Below are positions 7,096-13,910 of a stretch of DNA of 42,419 nt, piece by piece; position 1 is the first letter of the stretch, and each line of letters opens with the position of its first letter. A program made the translations under genes and the position numbers. The notes under the pieces were generated by a model. It made no database searches. It was not told where the DNA came from and saw only the letters and a list, made by a program, of their open reading frames with translations. The stretch comes from a virus. The stretch is from IMG/VR virus record IMGVR_UViG_3300010373_000076, positions 1 to 42,419 of that record; one strand, given 5' to 3'.

Positions 7096-7730
7096 GGTGT
7101 CTCCGTTTCGGGGGTGTGGTGGTCGCTTGCCAAAGGCTCGGTGGATAGCGTTTGGTATGCCGTGCCGTCCAGTGCGTGGCTCACGTCGGCTACTGCGCGT
7201 TTCCACCCGCATTTGATCGGGTCATCCTCGGTGTGCCTGTCGCAGGCCTTGGGGTGAGCTTCGAGGGCTTCCCGTACCGCCGCCACAGCCTTCTCGGCGG
7301 CTTCGGCCCGGCCCTCGGCCCGGAGTGCGCGGGCACGCTGCTCCTGCTCTCGGCCGTCCTGCCACTGGAGCGCCGACTTGCCCTTGTGGTCGCAGTCCCC
7401 GTCGAGGGGGAACGTGCGGTCGTGGGTCTCGCACCATTTGAAGTCGTAGGGCTGCTCGTGCGACACCTGGCACGGGTGGGCGACGGTCCACAGCTCGGCG
7501 GCTTCCACGCGGTCGAGTAGGGCTAACACGGTTGGCGGGTCGAACGCGGCAATGTGAGTGGCGTCGGGCCGGTTGCCAACTTTCACCACACGCTTTGCGT
7601 AGTCACCGTGCTCGGTCTCCCAGTCGGCATATACGTTCTCGCTGGTCCCGTCCGTTCCAACGGTCCAGTCGCCCTCGGTCGCGGCTTTGGCGATGTCCCG
7701 TAGCGCGGTGAGGTCTAGTTCGGTGGTCAC
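7092..7730 (-). CDS. Ead/Ea22-like early protein
   Basis: 212 aa, starting VTTELDLTALRDIAKAATEGDW. The block LRDIAKAATEGDW, then DATHIAAFDPPTVLALLDRVEAAE (about residues 50-85) is the hallmark of the Ead/Ea22-like phage family, whose members are early, usually non-essential proteins of unclear function. The C-terminal half has several Cys/His (HPCQVSHEQ, WCETHDRTF, CDHKGK, ACDRHTED, KCGWKR) that could bind zinc, and an Ala/Glu-rich helix. The GTG at 7730 overlaps the previous stop as GTGA. The family call is from the conserved AAFDPPTVLALLD motif; biochemical function is unknown. Confidence 0.7.
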   Translation of the reverse strand: MTTELDLTALRDIAKAATEGDWTVGTDGTSENVYADWETEHGDYAKRVVKVGNRPDATHIAAFDPPTVLALLDRVEAAELWTVAHPCQVSHEQPYDFKWCETHDRTFPLDGDCDHKGKSALQWQDGREQEQRARALRAEGRAEAAEKAVAAVREALEAHPKACDRHTEDDPIKCGWKRAVADVSHALDGTAYQTLSTEPLASDHHTPETETP

Positions 7731-8293
7731 TTGGTCACCCCGTAGTGCTTGCGGGCTACCTTGGCGATGTTGATCCAGAGGTCCTTGGGCGCGACTGGTG
7801 GCCATCCGTTCCCGGCTGGCAGGCCTGCGGAGGCGAGGCAGAGCGCGAGAGCGTCCGCGTCCAGCGCTTTCTGCTCGGCGGCTTCTTTGGCCTTCTGCTC
7901 GGTAATCTCCACGACGCGGCGCAGGTCGGCGACGATCTGATTCGAGACTCCGCCCGGATAGTCGCCCGGCCAGCCTGCTGCTTCGAGGATGGCCAGCGCG
8001 AGAGCCGGGGCGTTAGCCGGTGTGAACTCGCGGTAAGAGTCTCGGAACTTCATAGCCCAGTTCTCGTGGTCGGCTCGGCCTTCGATGGTCATGGGGCTTC
8101 CGTCTGCGTCGAGGAAGTCGGTGCGCTTGCTCATGGGTTCTCCTGCGGGTTCGAGGTGGGTGGTGCTGGCGTATGAGGCGAGGTGTTCGTCCCAATCGAT
8201 GAAGGCGAGTGTGTGCCCGAGGATGCTCCGGATGGTGCCGGTACGCAGTAGCGGGGCGTGGTGCACCCGGTCGCCGGGCTTGAACACGGTCAT
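7727..8293 (-). CDS. Two-part hypothetical protein with an internal start
   Basis: 188 aa. The N-terminal ~55 residues (MTVFKPGDRVHHAPLLRTG, then LAFIDWDEHLASYASTTHLEPA) look like a small SH3/KOW-type barrel. The rest begins again at an in-frame ATG at 8134 (MSKRTDFLDADGSPMTIEG), with AGGAG five bases before it, and is helical, containing a Lys/Glu/Ala-rich coil (EQKAKEAAEQKALDADA). So the gene may give two products, 188 and about 135 aa, or be a fusion of two formerly separate genes. The first start overlaps the previous stop as ATGA. Function unknown. Confidence 0.65.
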   Translation of the reverse strand: MTVFKPGDRVHHAPLLRTGTIRSILGHTLAFIDWDEHLASYASTTHLEPAGEPMSKRTDFLDADGSPMTIEGRADHENWAMKFRDSYREFTPANAPALALAILEAAGWPGDYPGGVSNQIVADLRRVVEITEQKAKEAAEQKALDADALALCLASAGLPAGNGWPPVAPKDLWINIAKVARKHYGVTK

Positions 8294-8682
8294 GCGACTT
8301 CCCATTCGATTGGCTTGGACTTGTCAACGGTGACGATGCAGCCCCATTCCCGGAGCTTGGCGGCTTCTCGCCGTGCTGCGGACGCTGATTGCCAGTGCTT
8401 GCGCCGCGACACCGGCACTCTCATTGCCGGGTCGGTGCCGATGTGTTCGCCGCCTGGCCCCGCGTAGTAAGTGCCGCCTTCGCCGCCGTACCCGGAGTAG
8501 TCCTCTTGGTAGATCCACTCTTCGAAGTCCCAGTCCATGAACGCTGGCAGCTGGTCAGCCAAGCTGGGGTCGTAGTGGGCATCCAAGCACTTCTGCCAGA
8601 ACTCGACGGGCTGATCCACGAACGGTTTACCGTCCGGCGTCGGGTACGACATGATGGTCACCCGGTACAGGTGGCGGCTCAC
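8290..8682 (-). CDS. Hypothetical acidic protein
   Basis: 130 aa, starting VSRHLYRVTIMSYPTPDG (GTG at 8682, GTGA overlap). It contains WQKCLDAHYDPSLADQLPAF, a Gly/Tyr-rich patch (YSGYGGEGGTYYAGPGGEH) and an Arg/Ala helix (RREAAKLREWGCIVTVDKS) near the C-terminus. No family recognised. It lies in the coupled chain that starts at the operator-controlled promoter near 8950. Confidence 0.66.
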   Translation of the reverse strand: MSRHLYRVTIMSYPTPDGKPFVDQPVEFWQKCLDAHYDPSLADQLPAFMDWDFEEWIYQEDYSGYGGEGGTYYAGPGGEHIGTDPAMRVPVSRRKHWQSASAARREAAKLREWGCIVTVDKSKPIEWEVA

Positions 8683-8894
8683 GCTGCCGCCTCCACGGCG
8701 GCCAGCTCGGCCTCAGCCTGTTCCAACGCGGTGCCGGCGCGGACGATGTCCTCAATGCGGGCTTGCACGTCCCCACCGGTGAATGCTGCGGTTTCGACGG
8801 CCATCGCGGCCCGACGGATAGTGCGGCGTGCGGCCTGCACGGCACGCTCAGCACGTTCGGTGGTGACGGCTGGTGGTACGTGGGTGATGCTCAT
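8679..8894 (-). CDS. Small Ala-rich coiled-coil protein, first gene of an early operon
   Basis: 71 aa, MSITHVPPAVTTERAERAV, nearly all helix and rich in Ala/Glu/Arg. The ATG at 8894 has a strong GGAGGA site and is the first gene downstream of the promoter/operator at 8948-8985. A further upstream in-frame start would begin inside the untranslated leader, so I prefer this one. Function unknown. Confidence 0.66.
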   Translation of the reverse strand: MSITHVPPAVTTERAERAVQAARRTIRRAAMAVETAAFTGGDVQARIEDIVRAGTALEQAEAELAAVEAAA

Positions 8895-8947
8895 GGTTTC
8901 CTCCCAAGGTGGCCCCAAACTTGGGGCGGTTTCTATCGACACTCATC

Positions 8948-8985
8948 ACTCTACCTACTTCAAGTAGGCACCGCAACTACTTCAA
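8948..8985 (-). promoter_or_regulatory. Early promoter with repressor-type operator in its spacer
   Basis: On the minus strand, -35 TTGCGG (8976-8971) and -10 TAGAGT (8953-8948) are separated by exactly 17 bases. That spacer holds a perfect dyad, CCTACTTGAAGTAGG (8968-8954). A second half-site, TTGAAGTAGT, lies just upstream at 8985-8976. The same dyad recurs near 11121 and as half-sites in the immunity region, so repressor or Cro binding would block RNA polymerase here. The site overlaps the last codons of the VRR-NUC gene. Confidence 0.65.
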
Positions 8986-9324
8986 CGAGACGCCACGCAA
9001 CTCCGCCACAATCCGACCGCTGAGAAGATCAGCCGGCCGCCACACACCCACATCCTGGCCACACGATCCCAGCACCTCGAGGACCACCTTCTGCTCCGGC
9101 CGCATCCGCCCAGCGTCCGTCTTGAGCTCCCGAAACATGAGTCGGCCCCGCTTGGCCGATGCCAGCACCAGGTCGGGGAAACCCGCCTGTGAGCCGCGGC
9201 TGTCCTTGGTGTGATACCGGACTTCGTAGCCGTGGAACCCGGCCAGCTTGAGCACCGCGGACTGCAGGTTCCGCTCCGTCATCGGCGGCATGCTTCGTGC
9301 AATGGTGGTTGGCTCTCGGTTCAC
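8977..9324 (-). CDS. VRR-NUC domain nuclease
   Basis: 115 aa, the usual size for stand-alone VRR-NUC proteins, which are PD-(D/E)XK nucleases related to Holliday-junction-processing enzymes. The core is visible: MTERNLQSAVLKLAGFHGY at the start, GFPDLVLAS as the catalytic Asp strand and FRELKTDAGRM as the ExK motif. The GTG start overlaps the previous stop as GTGA. The gene belongs to the DNA-metabolism part of the early region, downstream of the replication initiator. Likely substrate: branched or flapped DNA during replication or recombination. Confidence 0.88.
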   Translation of the reverse strand: MNREPTTIARSMPPMTERNLQSAVLKLAGFHGYEVRYHTKDSRGSQAGFPDLVLASAKRGRLMFRELKTDAGRMRPEQKVVLEVLGSCGQDVGVWRPADLLSGRIVAELRGVSLK

Positions 9325-9896
9325 GATGTGGCTCCATTCTGATTCTTTGGGGTGCTGGGCGGCTCCGTAGGGGTTGTGTGGGGGATTGCTCGTCCGCGTT
9401 CATTTGAAAGCGTCACAGCGCCTCCTGCGGGTAGATGCCCCGGGGTTGCCAATGCAGGGTCGCGTTTTGTCCGGTTTGGTCGGGGACTACGTCCCGGGGT
9501 CACCGTAGGTGTGGTGCGTTTCCCGATCATGTTCGGGTGTCGGTCTCCGACCTTCACGTCGGCGAGGCATGAGCGGCAGTTGTGGGCGGGTTCGGTGTCG
9601 TGGTCTCCGCAGGGTCGGGCTGGTGGTGCGTCGTGGCCGTCGGGGGCGGTGGTGGTCCAGTGGCGTCCGTGTTCGGGGTAGACGTTGGGGGTGCGCTTCA
9701 CGAATGATCCATCCGGGTGGGTTTCGGTGGCGTATGCGGCGAGGGCTCGGATGCAGTGGCCGAAGTCTGCTGCTGGGAATCCGTCGGTGTCGTTGGCTTT
9801 GGCCAGGACGATGCCGGGCTTGTTGGGGGTCCAGTCGGGGCGCATGGCCAGCATCATCGTTGTGAGTCGTTGGCCTTGCTGGTCGGTGAGTTTCAT
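9321..9896 (-). CDS. Hypothetical protein with a Cys/His cluster
   Basis: 191 aa, MKLTDQQGQRLTTMMLAMRP. The N-terminal ~70 residues (DWTPNKPGIVLAKAND, then DFGHCIRALAAYATE) are a pattern I have seen in actinophage early proteins. The middle holds RPCGDHDTEPAHNCRSCLAD, a likely zinc site. The last 60 residues are Pro/Thr/Arg-rich and probably disordered. The ATG at 9896 has GAGG seven bases upstream; an ATG two codons earlier lies within the ribosome site. It sits between the replication initiator and VRR-NUC. Possible replication accessory; not shown. Confidence 0.65.
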   Translation of the reverse strand: MKLTDQQGQRLTTMMLAMRPDWTPNKPGIVLAKANDTDGFPAADFGHCIRALAAYATETHPDGSFVKRTPNVYPEHGRHWTTTAPDGHDAPPARPCGDHDTEPAHNCRSCLADVKVGDRHPNMIGKRTTPTVTPGRSPRPNRTKRDPALATPGHLPAGGAVTLSNERGRAIPHTTPTEPPSTPKNQNGATS

Positions 9897-10098
9897 AATC
9901 ATCCTCGATAGAAATTTGTTTGCGGCGAACGTTGGGCTGGGCTTGGCCTGCGTTGGTCGCCGCTGCGCTTTTTCGGTTCCTGCTGGTGAGTTAAGTTCTT
10001 AGAAGACCGCCGCGGTGAATGGTGAATGGTGTCCAGGTGAGAGGTGTTAAGGTGTGCGGCATCCCTTGACCGATGGGTTCCCCTTCCCGAATGTATGG
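9897..10098. other. Intergenic gap after the replication initiator
   Basis: About 200 bases with no confident gene. A 23-codon minus-strand frame (MPHTLTPLTWTPFTIHRGG) is present but lacks a convincing ribosome site. The plus-strand octamer GATGGGTT at 10072-10079 matches the in-gene iterons next door but is out of their 12-bp register. Confidence 0.4.
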
Positions 10099-10638
10099 CT
10101 AGAACGGTGGGTTATCGGATGGGTTGCTCAATGGGTTTGTGGATGGGTTCGGCGATGGGTTTACCGATGCCTTTCCGGATGGGTCAACGGCACGTTTCTG
10201 CATGACTTCGGCGAGGGCTTCCCATGAGCCCCACGATGGGTTCTCCGTGTGCAGCCTGTGCAGCTCGTGAACGATGATTCCCTTGAGCTCTCGTGAGCCG
10301 GTGGAGGTGTATGCCTTGGCTACGGCGGCGCCCATGTTCTTCTGCTTGAGCAGCCCGTCGCTACGCATGAAGCTGCGGACCAGGATTTCTTCTGTGCCGT
10401 CGTCGATGATGATGTAGCTTTTGGCCATGAGTACCTTGGCGGCCAGTTCGATGTCTTCGAGGGTGATGTCTGCGGCCTTCTGCGTGATCTTCTTCGGTCG
10501 CCAGTCCATGACGCCGGCGTAGGACAGGTCGGCTTGGGTGATGAGGTGCTGGTAGAGCCACTGCTCGTGTACGGCGAGGTCGAGGAAGTCGTCGTCGTCC
10601 CAGATGGTCACGAGGATCTGGGCGAACTTGCGGGCCAC
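10099..10638 (-). CDS. Replication initiation / replisome-organiser-like protein
   Basis: 179 aa. It starts MARKFAQILVTIWDDDDFLDL and continues EQWLYQHLITQADLSYAGV, then LEDIELAAKVL, a winged-helix-like N-terminal domain typical of phage initiators (DnaD/replisome-organiser type) of actinophages. The C-terminal ~28 residues are a tetrapeptide repeat (NPSP, NPST, NPLS, NPSD) encoded by a 12-bp tandem DNA repeat at 10118-10185. Initiators that carry the origin iterons inside their own gene are known (for example lambda O), so this gene may hold the origin. The GTG at 10638 overlaps the upstream stop by one base (TAGTG). Confidence 0.7.
   Translation of the reverse strand: MARKFAQILVTIWDDDDFLDLAVHEQWLYQHLITQADLSYAGVMDWRPKKITQKAADITLEDIELAAKVLMAKSYIIIDDGTEEILVRSFMRSDGLLKQKNMGAAVAKAYTSTGSRELKGIIVHELHRLHTENPSWGSWEALAEVMQKRAVDPSGKASVNPSPNPSTNPLSNPSDNPPF
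10118..10185. repeat. 12-bp tandem iterons inside the initiator gene, candidate replication origin
   Basis: The plus-strand core GATGGGTT (or a close variant) starts at 10118, 10130 (AATGGGTT), 10142, 10154, 10166 (GATGCCTT) and 10178, each exactly 12 bases apart. Further copies lie outside the register at 10072 and 10235. In protein the repeat gives NPSx tetrapeptides. Direct iterons at about one helical turn near or inside an initiator gene are typical initiator-binding sites. The low-complexity protein repeat is an alternative explanation. Confidence 0.55.
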
Positions 10639-10841
10639 TAGTGGTCACCTTCATCGAACCAGGCGTTGATGATGAGCTCGCGAATCTTCCCGGCCTCGGG
10701 GTGCTTGCTGTCGGCGAAGTCGATCAATGCGCCGAATGCCTTGCGGATCTTCCGGTCGTTGTCCGGGGTCGGTTCACTGGCGGACTCGAGGTTGATGACG
10801 GCCCAGTTGTATCCGGCGATGAAGTCGTCTGTCCATTCCAT
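10638..10841 (-). CDS. Small hypothetical protein
   Basis: 67 aa, MEWTDDFIAGYNWAVINLES, mostly helical and acidic, ending NAWFDEGDH. The ATG at 10841 is preceded by GGAGGAAA. It overlaps the replication initiator by one base, so the two are translationally coupled. Function unknown. Confidence 0.68.
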   Translation of the reverse strand: MEWTDDFIAGYNWAVINLESASEPTPDNDRKIRKAFGALIDFADSKHPEAGKIRELIINAWFDEGDH

Positions 10842-10843
10842 GG

Positions 10844-11086
10844 TTAATTTCCTCCGGTGTAGCGGGCCATGATGTCGCGGCCTTGGGTGTATGCGTCGTA
10901 GTGGCCGGCGGGGCGAAATGCTGCGCGGCGTCCGGTCTTGATTTGGTGGGCTGCGGCCCATGCTCCGGGCTCGGTTTCGGCGGTGCGGACGAGGGCCCAG
11001 ACGCCGGGGTTTTCTTGGAGGTGTTTGGCGAGTGCCCCGTATTTGTTGCGTGCGGGTCCCGGCCGGTATTCGTAGTTTGCGCTCAT
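10844..11086 (-). CDS. Small hypothetical protein, first gene of an operator-controlled operon
   Basis: 80 aa, MSANYEYRPGPARNKYGALA. The stretch KYGALAKHLQENPGVWALV, then an Ala-rich segment and TGRRAAFRPAGHYDAY are typical of small actinophage early proteins of unknown function (possibly nucleic-acid binding, given many Arg/Lys/Tyr). The ATG at 11086 has AAAGGA eight bases upstream. It is the first gene after the promoter/operator at 11115-11133 and precedes the initiator by two short genes. Confidence 0.66.
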   Translation of the reverse strand: MSANYEYRPGPARNKYGALAKHLQENPGVWALVRTAETEPGAWAAAHQIKTGRRAAFRPAGHYDAYTQGRDIMARYTGGN

Positions 11087-11114
11087 GATGGTCATCCTTT
11101 TCTGTCCTATCCCA

Positions 11115-11133
11115 ATTCTACTACTTGAAGTTG
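11115..11133 (-). promoter_or_regulatory. Second early promoter/operator
   Basis: On the minus strand a near-perfect dyad CAACTTCAAGTAG (11133-11121) directly abuts a -10-like TAGAAT (11120-11115), the same arrangement as near 8950, where the dyad abuts TAGAGT. The -35 is weak (GGCAAA at 17 bases). The leader to the ATG at 11086 would be about 22 bases with a ribosome site. Confidence 0.5.
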
Positions 11134-11160
11134 TCGGTTTGCCTGATTCGGTTAGGCGAT

Positions 11161-11188
11161 GTGGGCGCAGCCTTGTTGCTGCGCCCAC
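11161..11188 (-). terminator. Strong hairpin, probable leftward terminator
   Basis: A perfect 11-bp stem GTGGGCGCAGC/GCTGCGCCCAC with a 6-base loop lies just after the stop at 11193 and before the operator at 11115-11133. It would end the upstream early transcript and leave the following operon under its own promoter. There is no U-tract, as often in GC-rich actinobacteria. Confidence 0.6.
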
Positions 11189-11192
11189 CAAG

Positions 11193-11420
11193 TTACAGCC
11201 CTGTCGGTTTGCTCTTGCCTTCGATGTCACGGGTCCAGTGCCACCCGCCAGCGTGTTCGTAGTAACGGACCCTGGAGCGGTCGCCGTTCTCCTGCTGGAC
11301 CTCTCGGCGCATGCGCTTGGCATCTTCCTTGGTGGCGCACCAGACTTTCCCGCAGTACGGGTCTGGGCACACGGGCCTAGGGGAGCGGTACGGGGCCCGG
11401 CGGGCTGGTTGTGCGCTCAT
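11193..11420 (-). CDS. Small Cys-containing hypothetical protein
   Basis: 75 aa, MSAQPARRAPYRSPRPVCPD. It has a CPDPYCGKVWC cluster (residues 18-28), followed by a basic helix (KEDAKRMRREVQQEN) and RYYEHAGGWHWTRD. A small zinc-binding, nucleic-acid-interacting protein is likely. The start has a near-ideal AGGAGG. It is the last gene before the hairpin at 11161. No functional assignment. Confidence 0.68.
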   Translation of the reverse strand: MSAQPARRAPYRSPRPVCPDPYCGKVWCATKEDAKRMRREVQQENGDRSRVRYYEHAGGWHWTRDIEGKSKPTGL

Positions 11421-11482
11421 GGTTCCTCCTAGAAAAGTGTTGTTGGATCTTCTGGTTCTGATAGATCAGTGGTGTGGGCATG

Positions 11483-11815
11483 CTAGGGACGGACCGACCC
11501 GGCGGGCCCATAGTCTGATTCGTCCAAGTCCCAGTGCTCGCCGGTGCGCTTGTCGTGCACAGTGTCGTGCCCGCAGTCAGCGCACCGGTAGGCGTGCAGG
11601 TTTTTGGTGGGGGTGGTTTCTCCGAGGTCGTGCCGGGCTGGGCGTTTCCCAAATGCGAGAAGGATTTCGCCGATGGTTCCGCACTGATCGCAGGCGGTAG
11701 CTTCGACCGGTAAATGCAGGACCAGGGTCGAAGGTGGCGGGGTGATCCATTCGCCCCAGGTCACCGGCTCCCAGTCCCACAGGTCCGGCAGCGTGCGGTA
11801 CGGTTGTGCACTCAC
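11483..11815 (-). CDS. Zinc-ribbon hypothetical protein
   Basis: 110 aa, starting VSAQPYRTLPDLWDWEP. A treble-clef-like pattern is visible: ACDQCGTIG (about residue 42) and RCADCGHDT (about residue 77), spaced as in zinc ribbons, then a highly acidic C-terminus (WDLDESDYGP). The GTG overlaps the upstream stop as GTGA. Possible transcription-related role, unproven. Confidence 0.66.
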   Translation of the reverse strand: MSAQPYRTLPDLWDWEPVTWGEWITPPPSTLVLHLPVEATACDQCGTIGEILLAFGKRPARHDLGETTPTKNLHAYRCADCGHDTVHDKRTGEHWDLDESDYGPAGSVRP

Positions 11816-11997
11816 GCCGCTACCTTCCGCCCCGTGGTGAGCCAGCCGAGGGCGCGGGCCTCGGGGCGGCAGTCCTGGCAGTAGCCGGCCTGTGGGCTGC
11901 GCGGGTTGCCGTCACGCTCGATACCGCAGCGGCCGCACACCAGTTCACCCCAGCGCGGCTGATGCGGGGCAATAACCCGGGTGGCAAGAATGGTCAT
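11812..11997 (-). CDS. Small zinc-ribbon protein
   Basis: 61 aa, MTILATRVIAPHQPRWGE. It has CGRCGIERDG and GYCQDCRPEA, two CxxC pairs about 18 residues apart, forming a likely zinc ribbon. The ATG overlaps the upstream stop as ATGA. One of a run of small Cys-rich early proteins; specific function unknown. Confidence 0.66.
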   Translation of the reverse strand: MTILATRVIAPHQPRWGELVCGRCGIERDGNPRSPQAGYCQDCRPEARALGWLTTGRKVAA

Positions 11998-12359
11998 GAT
12001 TTTCCTTTCGTGGTCAGGGTTCGCCATGTGGCGATGCGTTCGAGGATCTGGGGTTTCTTCTCGGCTTCCGTTCCGGGGTCTTCGTTCACCAGGAATCGCG
12101 GCCATGTGTCCGACCGAGCGGGGTCGCCGTATCGGGTCCAGCACTTTTCGCAGTATTCGTAGTAGATGCTGATTTGGTGGTGCTCGGGGTGCCGGGTTGC
12201 TGCGCCGCCGCTGGTCCCTGGCTTCCCGCACCAACCGCAGCCGCGGGCCTGCCATGGGTATAGGTTCACGGTGAACGGCGGGGCATCCGACCGGGCCGGC
12301 GCCGGCTCGCCGCCCAGTAGGTCGAGGGCGGACAGCTGGCCATCGATGTGCGCAGCCAT
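11994..12359 (-). CDS. Cys/His-rich hypothetical protein
   Basis: 121 aa, MAAHIDGQLSALDLLGG. The middle shows RGCGWCGKPG, then RHPEHHQIS and YEYCEKCWTRYGD, compatible with one zinc-binding site. The C-terminal region is helical and ends WRTLTTKGKS. The ATG overlaps the upstream stop (TGATG). No family recognised. Confidence 0.66.
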   Translation of the reverse strand: MAAHIDGQLSALDLLGGEPAPARSDAPPFTVNLYPWQARGCGWCGKPGTSGGAATRHPEHHQISIYYEYCEKCWTRYGDPARSDTWPRFLVNEDPGTEAEKKPQILERIATWRTLTTKGKS

Positions 12360-12625
12360 CAGAACAGCATCCCTAGCTCGTCGGCGACTGGTTCAAGGTC
12401 GGTCCAGTCAGACTCGGACCATGACTGTGCCCATTCATCGTTGGGGTGCTTGACGTCGGCGGTCCAGTACCGAGTGAGGCCGGTACCGTTGTAGTCCTCC
12501 GTGATTCCCTTGACGATCATGATGCGCGGTGGGCCGTACGGGATCGCCTTGGGCGCGTCCACTGGTGACCAGAGTTGCATGCGCACCACGTCCCCGACTG
12601 CGGGAACGTACACCTCGGAGCTCAT
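12359..12625 (-). CDS. Small beta-rich hypothetical protein
   Basis: 88 aa, MSSEVYVPAVGDVVRMQLW. It is Trp- and Asp-rich, with strands such as PPRIMIVKGITEDYNGTGL and an acidic end (WTDLEPVADELGMLF). It resembles small SH3-like phage proteins, but this is a weak impression. The start overlaps the upstream stop as ATGA. Confidence 0.62.
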   Translation of the reverse strand: MSSEVYVPAVGDVVRMQLWSPVDAPKAIPYGPPRIMIVKGITEDYNGTGLTRYWTADVKHPNDEWAQSWSESDWTDLEPVADELGMLF

Positions 12626-12870
12626 GCCGCCGCTACCCACCCATAGTTGCGCCGCCGAGCCACTGCCGGGGCGGTGGCGACGACGCAAAGGTGCGCGCCT
12701 TGAGAGCCGGGCTGGGTGCGGCCGTCCACGACCTTGAACACCGCGGGCCCGGTGATGGTCGCGCCGTGCCGCGTAGCGACCGCGGGCAAGTCCTGCTCGG
12801 CTTCGAATACGAGGTCAGCGAATGGCAGCGTGGCATCCGTGATCGGCCAGACCGCTTGGAACGTGGTCAT
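12622..12870 (-). CDS. Small hypothetical protein
   Basis: 82 aa, MTTFQAVWPITDATLPFADL. Beta-rich, with GAHLCVVATAPAVARRRNYGW near the end. The ATG overlaps the upstream stop as ATGA, and AAAGG lies about nine bases before it. No family recognised; co-translated with its neighbours. Confidence 0.6.
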   Translation of the reverse strand: MTTFQAVWPITDATLPFADLVFEAEQDLPAVATRHGATITGPAVFKVVDGRTQPGSQGAHLCVVATAPAVARRRNYGWVAAA

Positions 12871-13034
12871 GATTCGACCCTTTCGTTTTGGAGGGCCACG
12901 GCCAGCAGGGTTTCCATGGTCGGGGACCAGCCGCGCTGGCCAGTAGCCCGGATGACGTCCACGTGGCAGGCACAGTTGTTCTTCTTCGCGCAGCTGTACG
13001 GCGTCCAGCAACAAGACCGCTTGCACTTGCTCAT
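12867..13034 (-). CDS. Very small Cys-rich protein
   Basis: 55 aa, MSKCKRSCCWTPYSCAKKNN, followed by CACHVDVIRATGQRGW and a helical tail. Six Cys and one His in the first 28 residues suggest a single zinc knuckle. Both ends overlap neighbours as ATGA, which strongly supports it as a real gene despite its size. Function unknown. Confidence 0.66.
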   Translation of the reverse strand: MSKCKRSCCWTPYSCAKKNNCACHVDVIRATGQRGWSPTMETLLAVALQNERVES

Positions 13035-13552
13035 GCCGTCACCGTCGCTTCGTTGGCCACGCGGTTGATCTTGGTGAGGTCCTCCGTGGTGAGCCCGTAC
13101 TTCGCGAACGGGCTGATCAACGTGACATCGTCACGGTTCCGGGCCCAGTTCATGGCCTGGCGTTCGAGGCTGATGTCATCATCAATCCAAACCACCGCCG
13201 CGGGGCTGGTGGCTTCGACGTCGGCACGGATCGCGGCCAGCTTCCACCAGTCCGGTCCGCCCCACTGGTGAAGGTCACCGGTGAGCACTTCCCAGCCCGC
13301 TCCATCAAGACCGATCAGCGGGGACAGGACCTTGGCCGCATCATGCTCCCACGTCGTTAGCCACTTGATCGTCACGTCATCCCGGGCCGCCAACGCGTTC
13401 AGCATGGTGATCAGCTCCGGGGCGTAGGCGATCTGGTAGCCGTTGGCCATGACGCTCTTGTACTCGGGGAACCCTGTGTGCTTCGGCTCCGGATGCGTCC
13501 GGCCGATCGCGTTGATCACGCCGTCAACGTCAAGGTAAATCGTGGTGCTCAT
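13031..13552 (-). CDS. HAD-like phosphatase
   Basis: 173 aa. Haloacid-dehalogenase fold: motif I IYLDVDGVINA (nucleophile and acid Asp, residues 5-15), motif II WLTTWE with Thr, and motif IV AVVWIDDDIS near residue 123. The size suits a stand-alone phage HAD acting on a nucleotide or a 5'/3' phosphate end, with little room for a cap domain. The ATG overlaps the NrdH-like gene stop as ATGA, so the two are co-translated within the nucleotide/DNA-metabolism block. The substrate cannot be read from sequence. Confidence 0.82.
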   Translation of the reverse strand: MSTTIYLDVDGVINAIGRTHPEPKHTGFPEYKSVMANGYQIAYAPELITMLNALAARDDVTIKWLTTWEHDAAKVLSPLIGLDGAGWEVLTGDLHQWGGPDWWKLAAIRADVEATSPAAVVWIDDDISLERQAMNWARNRDDVTLISPFAKYGLTTEDLTKINRVANEATVTA

Positions 13553-13821
13553 GCTGCGGCCGCCTCGGGTGCGCAGAACTCGGCCAGCAGGTCGGGCCGG
13601 AATCCGTACCAGTGCTTCTCGTCCGCGGTGTTCCCGTTGTCGTTCACGATGACGACCGGGGCACCCATGTAGCCGAGAGCCTTGATCGCCGCAAGGTCCG
13701 CGGCATTCTCCGGGAGGCTGATGTCGACGGTCGCGTACGGGGTGCCGGCACGGTCGAGGGTCTTCTTCGTCATGTCGCACTGGCGGCAGTCGGGCTTCGT
13801 GTAGACGGTGGTTGTTGCCAT
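13549..13821 (-). CDS. nrdH: NrdH-like glutaredoxin
   Basis: 90 aa thioredoxin-fold redox protein. The active-site CxxC is in TKPDCRQCDMTKKTLDRAG (residues 9-27), followed by cis-Pro region GAPVVIV and the C-terminal WYGFRPDLLAEF, as in NrdH redoxins that supply electrons to class Ib ribonucleotide reductase. No reductase gene is present in the window, so it would serve the host enzyme, boosting dNTP supply. The ATG at 13821 has AGGAG upstream; an earlier in-frame start lies inside the terminator region. Confidence 0.85.
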   Translation of the reverse strand: MATTTVYTKPDCRQCDMTKKTLDRAGTPYATVDISLPENAADLAAIKALGYMGAPVVIVNDNGNTADEKHWYGFRPDLLAEFCAPEAAAA

Positions 13822-13851
13822 GGTGTTCTCCTGTTTGTGGGTATGAAAATT

Positions 13852-13882
13852 GGCAGGTCCCGCCCCCAAGGTGGGACCTGCC
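13852..13882 (-). terminator. Terminator downstream of ssb
   Basis: Perfect 10-bp stem GGCAGGTCCC/GGGACCTGCC with an 11-base loop. On the minus strand it is followed by AATTTTCAT, so it is a leftward rho-independent terminator between ssb and nrdH, separating the recombination block from the following small genes. Confidence 0.75.
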
Positions 13883-13910
13883 CGATTACTGGGATGAAGC
13901 TAGGCGATGG

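Noticed and set aside
10118-10185. CRISPR-like array
   Set aside because: The 12-bp units have no spacers and no cas genes are present; they are in-gene iterons.
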